From contig NZ_JALDAY010000006.1 of NCBI RefSeq assembly GCF_022698165.1, positions 124,001-188,000 of the forward strand: a stretch of DNA of 64,000 bases, written 5' to 3'. The position numbers were made by a program, and so were the translations under genes. Shown here piece after piece: positions 1 to 8,670 of this stretch; the stretch's first letter is position 1; every line of letters starts with the position of its first letter. Source of the DNA: Streptomyces cylindrosporus (GTDB lineage Bacteria; Actinomycetota; Actinomycetes; Streptomycetales; Streptomycetaceae). A model generated the notes under the pieces. That model had not been told where the DNA came from. It saw nothing but the letters and a program-made list of their open reading frames with translations, and made no database searches.

Positions 1-1
1 C

Positions 2-499
2 GCCGATCACGGCGTCAGCGGCACCTCGCTGCAGATGATCGCCGACGCCCTCGGCGTGACGAAGGCGGCCGTCTACCACCAGTTCAAGACCAAGAACGAG
101 ATCGTGCTCGCGGTCGCGGAGACGGAGTTCGCGCAACTGGAGGCCGCGCTGGAGGAGGCCGAGGCGGAGCCTTCCCGGGAGCGCGCGCGGGAGATGCTCC
201 TGCGGCGGGTGATCGACGTGGCGGTCGGGCGCCGCCGGTGGGTGCGGGCGCTGCAGAACGACCCGGTGATGGTGCGGCTGCTGACCGCGCACGCGCCGCT
301 GATGCATGTGATGGACCGGGTGTACGGGCTCCTCCTGGACGACATGGGCAACGGGTCGAAGGTCCGCATGGCGATGATGGGCGCCACGATCGGCGCGACC
401 GTCGTCCACCCCCTGGTGGCCGGCCTCGACGACGAGACCCTGCGCCGGGAGCTCCTCCACGCCGCGCGGCGCCTCTTCGACGTCCCCGGGGTGGCCTGA
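2..499 (+). CDS. TetR-family regulator, 5' end cut off by the window
   Basis: The frame is open from the first bases, reading ADHGVSGTSLQMIADALGV then KAAVYHQFKTK, which is the second half of a TetR helix-turn-helix. The true start therefore lies before the window and the ATG at 35 is internal. The remaining about 150 residues form the helical ligand-binding domain, which does not identify a ligand. It likely represses genes nearby; the perfect palindrome at 623-642 is a candidate target. Family is clear, regulated genes are unknown. Confidence 0.85.
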   Translation, partial: ADHGVSGTSLQMIADALGVTKAAVYHQFKTKNEIVLAVAETEFAQLEAALEEAEAEPSRERAREMLLRRVIDVAVGRRRWVRALQNDPVMVRLLTAHAPLMHVMDRVYGLLLDDMGNGSKVRMAMMGATIGATVVHPLVAGLDDETLRRELLHAARRLFDVPGVA

Positions 500-801
500 G
501 GCGACCGCCTCGCCGCGATGTCCGCCCCTGTCTGCGTCCCCGCCCTCGGGCGAATGTGACGTTCTCCAGTCTGAGTGCTTGATTTGCTCATACAGAGAAT
601 GTACTTTCCGTTCGGACGTCATGGATAGCCGATCGGCTATCCGATCTGCCGCTGGCACCGGACCACGCTCCTGTCCTCGACGCGAGCGCCGGTACACACC
701 CCCTGATCCGCCACCTCCGGATCCGCTCCCCCATCCCCCCTCCGGATCCGCATCCCCCCACCTCATCGGACGACGGCGTCCGAGCTCCCCGAGGAGGCAC
801 C
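500..801. other. Gene-free stretch upstream of the solute-binding protein
   Basis: About 300 bases between the TetR gene and the lipoprotein gene. No supported coding frame is visible. It holds the 20-bp palindrome at 623-642, a comparatively AT-rich patch around 570-610 that could be a promoter, and the ribosome binding site GAGGAGG at 791-797. Confidence 0.6.
623..642. promoter_or_regulatory. Perfect 20-bp palindrome, candidate operator
   Basis: GGATAGCCGATCGGCTATCC is a gapless perfect palindrome between a TetR gene and the solute-binding protein gene. Its size fits a TetR-family operator, with the upstream TetR protein as the nearest candidate. It has no loop and no T-run, so a terminator is less likely. 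Confidence 0.5.
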
Positions 802-2181
802 TTGCGCAGGCTTCTCATCGGCACGGTCACCCTGGTCGTGCTGCTGGCCGGATGCTCCGGCCACTCCGATTCGGGAGGTGACGACGTCACGGACGCGAGC
901 GGGTCCCCGGCGGCGGGCTCCTCGGCCCGGACGTCGGCCGACTTCGGCACGCTGAAGGACGTGTGCGGGCCCGGCACCGCCAAGCCCTCGACCGTCCAGG
1001 GCGTCACCGACCAACAGATCCGGGTCGGTGTCCTGTCCGACGTCGGCTTCACCAAGGTCTCCGACTTCCCCGACGCCGCCCAGGTGTTCACCTCCTGGTG
1101 CAACGACCTCGGCGGCATCAACGGTCGCAAACTCGTCCCCGTCACCCACGACACAGGGCTCCTGCAGGTCCGCCAGGCCGTACTGGACGCCTGCCGGTCC
1201 GACTTCGCCCTGGTCGGCGGCGGCAGCGCGCTGGACGGCCTGGGCGTGAAGGACCGCCTGAAGTGCCTGCTGCCCGACTTCGCGGCCCAGTCCACCCAGG
1301 CCGTCGGCTCCGACCTGCAGGCCCTGGCCACCGGCGCGGGCGTCGGCTACTTCCCCTACGCCGGTTTCTACACCTGGCTGATCAAGGACAAGTACCCGGA
1401 CTCGGCGCGCAAGGTCGGCATCATCGCCGGCGACAGCCCGGTCAGCAAGACCTACTCCGCCCAGTTCAAGGAGGCCGTCGGCGGGCTCGGCGGCAAGGTC
1501 TCCTACACCGACCTCTACCCGGCCATCGGCGTCTCCGACTGGACCCCGTACGCCCAGACCATCAAGAGGAAGGGTGTCAAGGGCCTGACCTTCATCGGCG
1601 ACTTCGTGAGCCTCGCCAAGCTGGAGCAGGCACTGACGAACATCGGCTACGCCCCCGACTGGATCGACGCCAACAGCAACGCCTACGGCCCGGCCTTCCT
1701 CCAGCTCGCGGGCTCCGCCCTGGCCGACCAGCACAACTACGCGGAACTGTCCGCCACCGCACCCCTGGAAAGCGCTTCCGCCAGCCCAGCCACCCAGGAG
1801 GTCATCGATCTCTTCAAGAAGTACGCCCCCGACAAGGAGGTCACCTACCCGGTGCTGCGCGCCTTCTCGGCCTGGCTGCTGTTCGCCACCTCCGCGCGCG
1901 ACTGCGCCACCCTCACCCGCAAGTGCGTCTACGACAACGCCGTCAAGCAGAAGGCGTGGACAGGCGGCGGGCTCCAGGCCCCGGCCGACCTGAGCAAGAA
2001 CGACGTCCCGCCCAAGTGCTACTCCATCGTCGAGTCGACCACGAATGGCTGGAAGGCGGCCGACTTCCATCCCGACCACGGCCCCTACCGCTGTGACGCC
2101 TCCGCCTACAAGTACCGGGGCGACTACGGCAAGCCGGCCACCCTCGCGGACGTCGGCAAGTCGATGGCCGACGTGACCTGA
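802..2181 (+). CDS. ABC solute-binding lipoprotein, branched-chain amino acid/aromatic type
   Basis: A 459-residue periplasmic-binding-protein fold of the Leu/Ile/Val-receptor class. The start is TTG, chosen because GAGGAGG sits 4 bases upstream. Residues 1-18 are a lipoprotein signal peptide with lipobox LLAG followed by Cys18, so the protein is anchored outside the membrane. It should capture a small carboxylate or aromatic substrate for an ABC importer. No permease or ATPase gene is adjacent, so it is either an orphan or works with components elsewhere. The neighbouring aromatic catabolic genes suggest an aromatic acid ligand, which is inference. Confidence 0.82.
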   Translation: MRRLLIGTVTLVVLLAGCSGHSDSGGDDVTDASGSPAAGSSARTSADFGTLKDVCGPGTAKPSTVQGVTDQQIRVGVLSDVGFTKVSDFPDAAQVFTSWCNDLGGINGRKLVPVTHDTGLLQVRQAVLDACRSDFALVGGGSALDGLGVKDRLKCLLPDFAAQSTQAVGSDLQALATGAGVGYFPYAGFYTWLIKDKYPDSARKVGIIAGDSPVSKTYSAQFKEAVGGLGGKVSYTDLYPAIGVSDWTPYAQTIKRKGVKGLTFIGDFVSLAKLEQALTNIGYAPDWIDANSNAYGPAFLQLAGSALADQHNYAELSATAPLESASASPATQEVIDLFKKYAPDKEVTYPVLRAFSAWLLFATSARDCATLTRKCVYDNAVKQKAWTGGGLQAPADLSKNDVPPKCYSIVESTTNGWKAADFHPDHGPYRCDASAYKYRGDYGKPATLADVGKSMADVT

Positions 2182-3199
2182 GTCGTCCCGGTCGTCTCGA
2201 CCACACACTGAACGCCGATCCAGCCGGGGCTTGGAGGCCTGCGACTGTCCGGTCCCGGAGGCGGGCCGGGACACGCACCGCCCCGCGCGGAGGAGTGGTG
2301 CGGGCTCCCGGCTCGTCTCCGGGTGTGCCGGAGCCCGCCCCGGCGCCACGGGAAGGGCGGCCGGGCCCGGCGGAAAATCCAGAGCGTCCCCGTACAGGTT
2401 CGCCGTAGCTGGACCAGCCGCGCCACCGGCACGTTCACCCGGCCCGCTCTTCTCCCAGAGGTGCGACCACGGCGTCCCGACGCTCCGTACCACCGCCACA
2501 CCCGAACGCCCCGCCACCGGCCTCGGCCACCTGCTGCACAAGGGTCACGACAACGCGCAGGTCTTCTCCATGTTCTACGGCGGTCCGCAGATACGCAGGT
2601 TGCAACTGCCGGGAATCAGTGTCGAGAGCGACGAATCAGCTTCCGTCTCACGGCAGTTGGAGAAGCTCCACACGCGGACTGGGGACTCGGGCACGCCGTG
2701 GCGGGTGTGCGGCCTCGCCGGTCCAGCACGGCGACGGCGAAGCCGTCCTCTGCCAGCCGCCCGGCCGCACCGGCACCGGTGCCGCGCCGGTCACGATGGC
2801 GACCCACTGTCGTGGGCGCTCATGTGCCTTCTCCCGCCGGATCGAGGATCAAGTCCGCCGGGTGTTCCGCCCCGGCGCGGACGCGCGGTCGTGCCGGGCC
2901 GACAGCCCTGTCGCCCACCGTGCCCGTGCCGGTGAGGCCCACCGCGTGCGGAATCCCGGCCACCGGTCGAGCCGACGGCGTCGTCCGCGGTACGGCCGAC
3001 CCCGACGGTGTGCCGTGCCACGGCGGGTGGACGGGCATGGGCGTCGACCCGTCGAACCCCGGGGCCGGTCCCCCGGTCCTCCGTCGGCTGCAGTCACCGT
3101 TCTCGTCGGCGATGGCCGTCAGCAGGCGGCGGGAGCGACGGCCATGTGCCGACTCGCGTACGGTGTCCGCGCCGGACCGACCGGACGCGTTCCGGCGCG
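2182..3199. other. Long decayed interval without an intact gene
   Basis: About 1 kb with no convincing coding frame on either strand; the long open frames have the low-complexity Arg/Pro/Gly composition of chance frames in GC-rich DNA. The one recognisable relic is the start of a short-chain dehydrogenase at 2712-2823. A minus-strand frame ends at 2820 in an ATGA overlap with that relic, as if two adjacent genes had decayed together. Confidence 0.6.
2712..2823 (-). pseudogene. Remnant of a short-chain dehydrogenase N-terminus
   Basis: Reading from the ATG at 2823, the frame gives MSAHDSG. One frame over it gives VAIVTGA, and one more frame over it gives GTGAGAAGRLAEDGF followed by AVAVLDRRG. 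Joined, these are the Rossmann start of an SDR: beta-1 strand, the glycine-rich NAD(P) motif, helix and the acidic end of beta-2. At least two single-base shifts, near 2803 and 2783, separate the pieces, and nothing recognisable follows. A dead gene fragment is the simplest reading. Confidence 0.65.
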
Positions 3200-4786
3200 T
3201 CAGAGGGACCGGATGTCGAGCCGTCCGGCCTCGCGGTCGGACCTCAGCAGGGTCTTGAGGACCTTTCCGCTCGGGTTGCGGGGCAGGAGCGGCACCACGG
3301 CGATGTGGCGTGGATGCTTGTACCGGGCGAGCCGGTCGGCGCACCACGCCAGGAGATCGGCGGGTGTGGGCGGGTCGTCCTCGGTGGCGGCGGCGACCAC
3401 CGCGAGCGGGGTCTCGCCCCACTTCTCGTCGGGCACCGCGATCAGCGCGGCCTCGCGGACCTTGGGGTGGGCGGCCAGGACGTCCTCGACCTCGGCGCAG
3501 TAGATGTTCTCGCCACCGGAGATGATCATGTCCTTCTTGCGGTCGACGATGTAGAAGTAGCCTTCGTCGTCCTGGCGGACCAGGTCACCGGAGTGGAACC
3601 AGCCCCCCGCGAACACCTCCGCGGTGGCCTCGGGCTTGTTCCAGTACCCCGCCGACACCATCGGGCCGCGGTAGACGAACTCCCCGATCTCGCCGCACGG
3701 CACGTCGTTCATCCGCTCGTCCACCACACGGACCTCGACGTTGGGCACCGGAGTGCCCACGGACCCGATCTTGCGCAGCGCGTCCGCGCCACGCAGCAGG
3801 GTGAGCATCCCGCTGCATTCGGTCTGCCCATAGGTGGTGGTGACGTCGGCATGCGGAAACGTGTCGATCAACGTGCGCAGGAACGTCGTCGTGGCCGGAG
3901 CCGCGCCCCAGCCGATGTTCCGCAGGGCCGAGAGGTCGCGCCGGCCGATCCCGGGCAGACCGCAGACGGCCTGCCACTGGGTGGGGACCAGGAAGCACGC
4001 CGACACACGTTCGGCTTCCAGAACGTCGACCACGGCCACCGGGTCGAACCGCCCCGAGGGCAGGACCACGGTGCGCCCGCCGACCAGGAGGTTGGTCAGC
4101 AGGCTGGACAGCGCCCCGATGTGGAACAGGGGCGTCGCCACCAGCAGCACCCGGTCACCGGGGGCCAGTCCCTGGTTCACGGCGTCGCTGAAGGCGTGCA
4201 TCACCAGGTTGCGGTGCGTGAGTACGGCGCCCTTGGGCCGCCCGGTGGTGCCGGAGGTGTACATGATGATCGCGGGCGTGTCCTCCTGGACCTCGGTTTC
4301 CCCGGGGTCCGCGGAAGCGGCGAGCAGGGCCTGTTCGTAGTCCTCGGCGTCCTGGGGGTCCTGGGTGGCCCCGCCGCCCTCGGCGTCGTCCAGGACTCCT
4401 CCGTACACCAGACACGGTCCGGTGTGGCCGATCGCCTCCCGGGCCGTGCGCATGGTCTCGACGAGCGGCCCGTGCACGACGACCGCGCTCGCGCCACTGT
4501 CGTCGAGCATATAGGCGAGTTCGTCGGCCGCCAGCCGGAAGTTCGCCGGGACGCAGACCGCGCCCAGCCGCGCGACCGCGAAGTAGGTCTCGATCGCCTC
4601 GAGCGCGTTCAGGGTGAACAGCACCACCCGGTCGCCGGACTTGACACCCCGTACCCGCAGGGCGTCGGCCAGCCGGCTCACCCGCTCGTCGCACTCCCGG
4701 TAGGTGCGGCGCACGTCGCCGAGAACGAGGGCGACCTCCGCACCGCGCGACCGGGCATGCCGGGCCAGCTGATCGGACATGGTCAT
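3200..4786 (-). CDS. Acyl-CoA synthetase (AMP-forming), candidate aromatic/feruloyl-CoA ligase
   Basis: A 528-residue member of the ANL adenylating family. It shows the P-loop-like YTSGTTGRPKG (about residue 180), the motif TTYGQTE, the SGDL hinge region, the A8-type DRKKDMIISGGENIY and the C-terminal lysine in PSGKVLKTLL. It activates a carboxylic acid as an acyl-adenylate and transfers it to CoA. The start is ATG at 4786, with a second ATG two codons later as an alternative. It is the last gene of a minus-strand unit behind an SDR and a small protein. The presence of a feruloyl-CoA hydratase-lyase at 21954 makes a hydroxycinnamate ligase plausible, but a fatty or 4-hydroxy acid is also possible. 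Confidence 0.88.
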   Translation of the reverse strand: MTMSDQLARHARSRGAEVALVLGDVRRTYRECDERVSRLADALRVRGVKSGDRVVLFTLNALEAIETYFAVARLGAVCVPANFRLAADELAYMLDDSGASAVVVHGPLVETMRTAREAIGHTGPCLVYGGVLDDAEGGGATQDPQDAEDYEQALLAASADPGETEVQEDTPAIIMYTSGTTGRPKGAVLTHRNLVMHAFSDAVNQGLAPGDRVLLVATPLFHIGALSSLLTNLLVGGRTVVLPSGRFDPVAVVDVLEAERVSACFLVPTQWQAVCGLPGIGRRDLSALRNIGWGAAPATTTFLRTLIDTFPHADVTTTYGQTECSGMLTLLRGADALRKIGSVGTPVPNVEVRVVDERMNDVPCGEIGEFVYRGPMVSAGYWNKPEATAEVFAGGWFHSGDLVRQDDEGYFYIVDRKKDMIISGGENIYCAEVEDVLAAHPKVREAALIAVPDEKWGETPLAVVAAATEDDPPTPADLLAWCADRLARYKHPRHIAVVPLLPRNPSGKVLKTLLRSDREAGRLDIRSL

Positions 4787-4830
4787 ACCGCGGCCGTTCA
4801 GCCGCGGGATCGGCGTTCCGGACACCGGCC

Positions 4831-5007
4831 TCACCACCCGCTCGAATCCATGGACGCCGGGACGGCGTCCATGATGTCGGACCGCTCCGGGGCGAACCGC
4901 CCGGGTGAGCGGCGGTGCGCGGCGGATTCGGAGCGCTGCCGCCCGCCGTCGACGTGAATGAGCATCGGATTCCTCTTTCGATCGATCAGCGGATCGGGCT
5001 CGCTCAT
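4831..5007 (-). CDS. Small protein of unknown function, possibly a truncated relative of the one at 18950
   Basis: A 58-codon frame. The ATG at 5007 has GAAGGAGG upstream; a second in-frame ATG at 4965 also has a good site (AAAGAGG). From the second start the protein begins MLIHVDGGRQRSE, close to MIVHVDVGRRRCE at the start of the 110-residue protein at 18950-19282; similarity then ends. It lies between an SDR and an acyl-CoA ligase gene in the same direction. It may be a shortened paralogue or a decayed copy. No function is assigned. Confidence 0.5.
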   Translation of the reverse strand: MSEPDPLIDRKRNPMLIHVDGGRQRSESAAHRRSPGRFAPERSDIMDAVPASMDSSGW

Positions 5008-5036
5008 CAGGGCCTCCTTCGCAGGGCGAAGGACGT

Positions 5037-5792
5037 TCAGAGGCAGCCGACGATCCCGCCGTCCAGCGGGAGCACGTGCCCGGTGACGTATGCCCCCGCA
5101 CGCGAGCAGAGGAAGGTGGTAGCGCCGACGAGGTCTTCGGGCGTGCCGGCCCGTCCCAGGGGTACCGACCGCTCGACACGCGCCCGCATCTCCGGGTCGT
5201 CGAACACCCAGGCGGACATGGGGGTCGGGAAGGGGCCGGGGGCGATGCCGTTGACGGTGATGTGTTCGGGCGCGAGGCGCTTGGCCAGGTGCCGGGTGAG
5301 CATGTTGACTCCCGCTTTGGACGCCGTGTACGCGTAGTTCTCCCGGTCCTTCGGACGGAAGCCGTCGACACTGCCGATGTTCACCACCCGCGCCGGGTCG
5401 CCGGGCGCCGCCGCCTCGCGCAGCCGCGGGAGCAGATCGCGGGTAAGCCGGAAGACTCCCCCGAGATTGATCCGCATGATCTCGTCCCACTCGGCGTCGG
5501 GGAAGTCCTCCAGCGGAGCGGCGCCGGTCGCGCCGGCGTTGTTCACCAGGATGTGCAGCGGCCCCGTGACGCTGTCCGCGAGGGCGCGGCAGCCCTCGGG
5601 CGTGGACAGGTCGGCGGCGACGCCGCGGCACCCGAGCTCGGCGGCGGCGGCCGCCACGACGTCGGCCTTGCGGGCGGAGATGGTGACGTCCACACCCGCG
5701 GCGACCAGGCCGCGGGCGATGTGCAGCCCGATGCCCCGCGACCCACCGGTGACCACCGCGGTCTTGCCGCGCAGGCCGAACAACTCGTTCAT
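5037..5792 (-). CDS. Short-chain dehydrogenase/reductase
   Basis: A 251-residue classical SDR with cofactor motif TGGSRGIG near the N-terminus, NNAG, a catalytic serine in GSVDG, YTASK as the YxxxK pair, and GIAPGPFPTPM after it. It should oxidise an alcohol or reduce a carbonyl with NAD(P), probably at the 3-hydroxyacyl level of a CoA pathway. The ATG at 5792 was chosen because it precedes the Rossmann strand by nine residues. It is the first gene of a minus-strand unit with the small protein and the acyl-CoA ligase. A promoter-like element shared with other genes in this region lies at 5854-5866. Confidence 0.88.
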   Translation of the reverse strand: MNELFGLRGKTAVVTGGSRGIGLHIARGLVAAGVDVTISARKADVVAAAAAELGCRGVAADLSTPEGCRALADSVTGPLHILVNNAGATGAAPLEDFPDAEWDEIMRINLGGVFRLTRDLLPRLREAAAPGDPARVVNIGSVDGFRPKDRENYAYTASKAGVNMLTRHLAKRLAPEHITVNGIAPGPFPTPMSAWVFDDPEMRARVERSVPLGRAGTPEDLVGATTFLCSRAGAYVTGHVLPLDGGIVGCL

Positions 5793-5853
5793 CGCATGAG
5801 TTCCTTCCAGGGGCTCCGTGTGGCGGCCGCGCCGGGGCGGGGCCTCACACGGC

Positions 5854-5866
5854 AAACGTATAACTG
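5854..5866 (-). promoter_or_regulatory. Shared element CAGTTATACGTTT upstream of the SDR/ligase unit
   Basis: On the minus strand this reads CAGTTATACGTTT, about 60 bases before the SDR start. Very similar elements precede PaaX (21022) and the hydratase-lyase (21909). It could be a conserved -10 region or an operator, possibly for PaaX. Confidence 0.4.
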
Positions 5867-5916
5867 AAGTCAGGATGCAGTCAATGGAACGTTATTATTC
5901 CGTCGAGACGGGTCGC

Positions 5917-6582
5917 TCAGCGGAAGGTGACGTCGGACGGGTCGAGGTGGCCGTGGTCGTTGAAGGACACGGGATACGGCCCGTTGCGCCCGAACGCGAT
6001 CTTGGTCACCGACGCGTTGAGGCAGACCCTGTTGAGGCGGATCCACTGTTCGACTCCCCCGCCCAGGAGGTCCGCGACGATCCAGCCGATGACCCCGGCA
6101 CTGGTGACGACGACCGTCGGCCCGCCGGACGACGGATCGGTCACGGCGGTCCGTACGGCGTTCTCGGTCCGGGCGCGGAAGTCGGCGAACGGCTCTCCGG
6201 TGCCGTGCCGGATCTCCCCCTCGGCCCATCGCCGCATGCCGGTTTCGAGGGCCGCCTGGAAACGCCGGGGGTCGGTGGTCGACGGTCCGTCCGGATCGTC
6301 GCGGGGAAGGGCATGGCGGTCGAACTCGTCCCAGGCCGGGTCCACCCCGACGCCGTGTTCCCAGCCGGCGCCCGCGAGCAGGCCCGCGGCGGTCTCCCGG
6401 TGCCGTCGCATCGTGCCCGAGAGGACGGCCTCCGGCTTGACGCCCTGTGCGGCGAGTACGGTCCCGAGCCGACGGGACTGGTCATGCCCGAGGGCCGACA
6501 GGCGGTCGTAGTCGTCGGTCCCGAACATCGCCTGCCCGTGCCGCACCAGCAGCAGGACGCTCCTCTTGTCCCGGAGCAGCAT
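5917..6582 (-). CDS. Histidine phosphatase family protein
   Basis: A 221-residue phosphoglycerate-mutase-like phosphatase. The signature VRHGQAMF holds the phosphorylated histidine; a second basic site appears as GTMRRHRETA, and the distal His or acid region lies after TVVVTSAGVIGW. Such enzymes remove phosphate from small molecules through a phosphohistidine. It starts 6 bases after the stop of the APH-type kinase, so the two are co-transcribed. A role in removing or recycling phosphate put on by that kinase is inference; general housekeeping phosphatases of this family also exist. Confidence 0.85.
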   Translation of the reverse strand: MLLRDKRSVLLLVRHGQAMFGTDDYDRLSALGHDQSRRLGTVLAAQGVKPEAVLSGTMRRHRETAAGLLAGAGWEHGVGVDPAWDEFDRHALPRDDPDGPSTTDPRRFQAALETGMRRWAEGEIRHGTGEPFADFRARTENAVRTAVTDPSSGGPTVVVTSAGVIGWIVADLLGGGVEQWIRLNRVCLNASVTKIAFGRNGPYPVSFNDHGHLDPSDVTFR

Positions 6583-6588
6583 GGTCGC

Positions 6589-7629
6589 TCACAACCCCGC
6601 TTCGTCGGCCACGAGTTCGGCCTGCCGGATCAGGCCCGGGAGAAGATCCGTGGCGAGGAGGTCCGGGTCGTCGTGCCCGGTGCCCCGCCCGGTGTCGAGC
6701 GCGCGTCGCCGCACGCCTTCGCCGATGATCGCGATCTTCCAGAGCCCGAGCGCGTGCCAGAACGGCAGTGCGGAAATGTCCCGGCCGGTCTCGGCGGCGT
6801 AGCAACCGGCCAGCTCCGCACGCGTCGGGAAACCCTGGAGGCGGGGGGCGGGGAACGGGCCCTCGCCCAGGTCGCCCGGTCGCGGCCAGTAGGCGAGGAG
6901 GGCGCCGAGGTCGGCGAGCGGATCACCGAGGGTGCACAGCTCCCAGTCGAGGACGGCGCGGATCTCGTCGCCCGACTCGGAGGCGATCACGTTCAGGAGG
7001 TGGTAGTCGCCGTGGACCAGCGTGAGCTCGCGCTGCTCGGGTACGGCCGCCTCCAGCCGGTCGGCCAGCGCGTCCACCGCCGGAACCTCTCTGGTGCGGG
7101 ACCCCTCCCACTGCCGGCGCCAGCGCCGGATCTGCCGGGCGGCGTACGGCCCGTGCGAGGCGAGCGTGTCGAGGCCGGTCTCTTTCAGGTCGACCTCGTG
7201 CACCCGCGCGAGCGTGCGCGCAAGGGTAAGGCCGAGACGTGCTCGCGCTTCCGGCGACAGCGCCTGAGCGACGCTCACCTCGTCGACCACCATTCCGTCG
7301 ACGAAGGTCATCAGCATCAGGGGCGCGTCCGTCACGTCCGGGTCGTCGGTGAAGGCGAGGACTCCCGGCGTGGGGACGGCGGTCGGGTCGAGCGCGCTCA
7401 GGATGCGGTGTTCACGCTTGACGTCGTGCGCGGAGGGCAGCAGGGGACCGACCGGCGGCCGGCGCAGGACCCACCGGGTGCCCGCGGCGTCCGTGACCAG
7501 GTAGGTCAGGTTCGAGCGGCCGTTGCCGACCCGCTCGAACCGCAGGGGCGCCCGCGCTTCCAGGCCCAGTGCGAGGATCCACCGCTCGACCGCGATGTCG
7601 TCGATACCGACGAGGTCCGGCGACTTCAC
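6589..7629 (-). CDS. APH-fold kinase of the ACAD10/11-N or LvaA type
   Basis: A 346-residue aminoglycoside-phosphotransferase-like kinase. The catalytic loop is VHGDYHLLNVI (HGDxxxxN) and the metal-binding motif is LDWELCTLGDP. The start is GTG at 7629, overlapping the stop of the upstream hydratase gene as GTGA. In known systems, proteins of this type phosphorylate 4-hydroxyacyl-CoA so that an ACAD partner can eliminate phosphate (vertebrate ACAD10/11, Pseudomonas LvaA). An ACAD with a matching C-terminus is encoded divergently at 8671. That pairing, not an antibiotic-resistance role, best explains this gene, though the substrate is not shown. Confidence 0.82.
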   Translation of the reverse strand: MKSPDLVGIDDIAVERWILALGLEARAPLRFERVGNGRSNLTYLVTDAAGTRWVLRRPPVGPLLPSAHDVKREHRILSALDPTAVPTPGVLAFTDDPDVTDAPLMLMTFVDGMVVDEVSVAQALSPEARARLGLTLARTLARVHEVDLKETGLDTLASHGPYAARQIRRWRRQWEGSRTREVPAVDALADRLEAAVPEQRELTLVHGDYHLLNVIASESGDEIRAVLDWELCTLGDPLADLGALLAYWPRPGDLGEGPFPAPRLQGFPTRAELAGCYAAETGRDISALPFWHALGLWKIAIIGEGVRRRALDTGRGTGHDDPDLLATDLLPGLIRQAELVADEAGL

Positions 7630-8438
7630 TTGTCCTGCCCCCTCGGCGCCAACGGCTCGAAGGCCGGAAGTCTCCGTTCCATGAAACTTCGCACCCCTTC
7701 CTCGACGTCGGAGCGCCGGAAGGAGGCGACCATCAGCTCCTGGGCGGCGCCGTAGGCCTCGTCCAGGCTCTGCCCGTAGCCGTCCTGGATCTGCGACTTG
7801 ATCGTCGCCATCGACCACGGCGCGCTGTGTGCGGCGAGCTCCTCGGCGTACGCCACCGCGTCGTCGACGATACGGCCGGGCTCGCTGATGCGGTCGACCA
7901 GCCGCAGGCGCAGCGCCTCCTCGCCCTGGATGACACGCCCCGACAGCAGCAGGTCCATGGCCGCGCTCGGCCCGATCAGGCGCGGCAGGATCCAGGCGAT
8001 GCCGTACTCCGCGACCAGTCCGCGGCGGGCGAACACCGTCGACAGTTTCGCCTCGGCGGTCGCGAAGCGGTAGTCGCAGTACAGCGCCTCGACCAGGCCG
8101 AGGCCGACGGCCGGGCCGTTGATCGCGGCGATCAGCGGCTTGCGGACGGTCGTCGGGAAGATGCGCGGACGCGGTTTCTCCGGCCGTTCGGTGTCCACCT
8201 TCCCCGTCGCCGCGCCGTGCAGGTCCTCCATGTCGGCACCCGAGCAGAAGCCGCGACCCGCCCCGGTCACCACGATGGCCCGGACCTCCGGGTCGTCCTC
8301 GGCCTCGTCGAGCAGTTCGAAGTAGCGCCGCTCCAGGTCGTCCGTCCACGCGTTCAGCCGGTCAGGGCGGTTCAGTGTCAGCACGAGGACGGAACCTCTG
8401 CGCTCGGCGAGCACGAGGTCGTCGGTGACCTTGGGCAT
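7626..8438 (-). CDS. Enoyl-CoA hydratase/isomerase
   Basis: A 270-residue crotonase-fold protein. It has LTLNRPDRLNAW near the start, the oxyanion-hole segments FCSGADMEDL and INGPAVGLGL, and AEYGIAWILPRLIG downstream. It hydrates or isomerises an enoyl-CoA. It is the first gene of a three-gene minus-strand unit, with a 4-bp overlap to the kinase gene. The 232 bases to the divergent acyl-CoA dehydrogenase gene must hold promoters for both units. Confidence 0.87.
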   Translation of the reverse strand: MPKVTDDLVLAERRGSVLVLTLNRPDRLNAWTDDLERRYFELLDEAEDDPEVRAIVVTGAGRGFCSGADMEDLHGAATGKVDTERPEKPRPRIFPTTVRKPLIAAINGPAVGLGLVEALYCDYRFATAEAKLSTVFARRGLVAEYGIAWILPRLIGPSAAMDLLLSGRVIQGEEALRLRLVDRISEPGRIVDDAVAYAEELAAHSAPWSMATIKSQIQDGYGQSLDEAYGAAQELMVASFRRSDVEEGVRSFMERRLPAFEPLAPRGQDK

Positions 8439-8670
8439 GCCTTCACCTCCGTGAGCGATTCGGCGGGCGGTTCCGAACGTAGCACGAGAGAAACATTATC
8501 GTCAGTGTCGTCACTATTTTGTTTCACATTGGTCAGCGCCACTACGCCGACCGAGGCGACCTCAAGGTAACATGTTGCAGATTTACGGCAGCATGCGCAG
8601 AAGCGTTGCACTATTGCCCGCGTATTCGTAGGGTCGGTGCGGACCTATGAGATACGAGGGGGCCTGAACG
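8439..8670. promoter_or_regulatory. Divergent control region between the hydratase and ACAD units
   Basis: This interval is clearly poorer in GC than its surroundings, with patches near 8488-8530 and 8565-8600. It holds GAGAGAAACATTATC at 8487-8501 and a GTGAAACAAAATAG element on the minus strand near 8509-8522. A similar GAGAGAAACAAATTGG lies upstream of the thiolase near 20882. No start site can be fixed from sequence alone. Confidence 0.45.

Noticed and set aside
2231..3503. Several long overlapping plus-strand open frames
   Set aside because: They have chance composition rich in Arg, Pro and Gly, no ribosome binding sites and no family motif, and they run into the back of the ligase gene. 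The only real signal is the SDR relic on the other strand.
6589..7629. Antibiotic-resistance aminoglycoside phosphotransferase
   Set aside because: The fold is shared, but the operon with a hydratase and phosphatase and the nearby ACAD10/11-type dehydrogenase point to a CoA-ester kinase.
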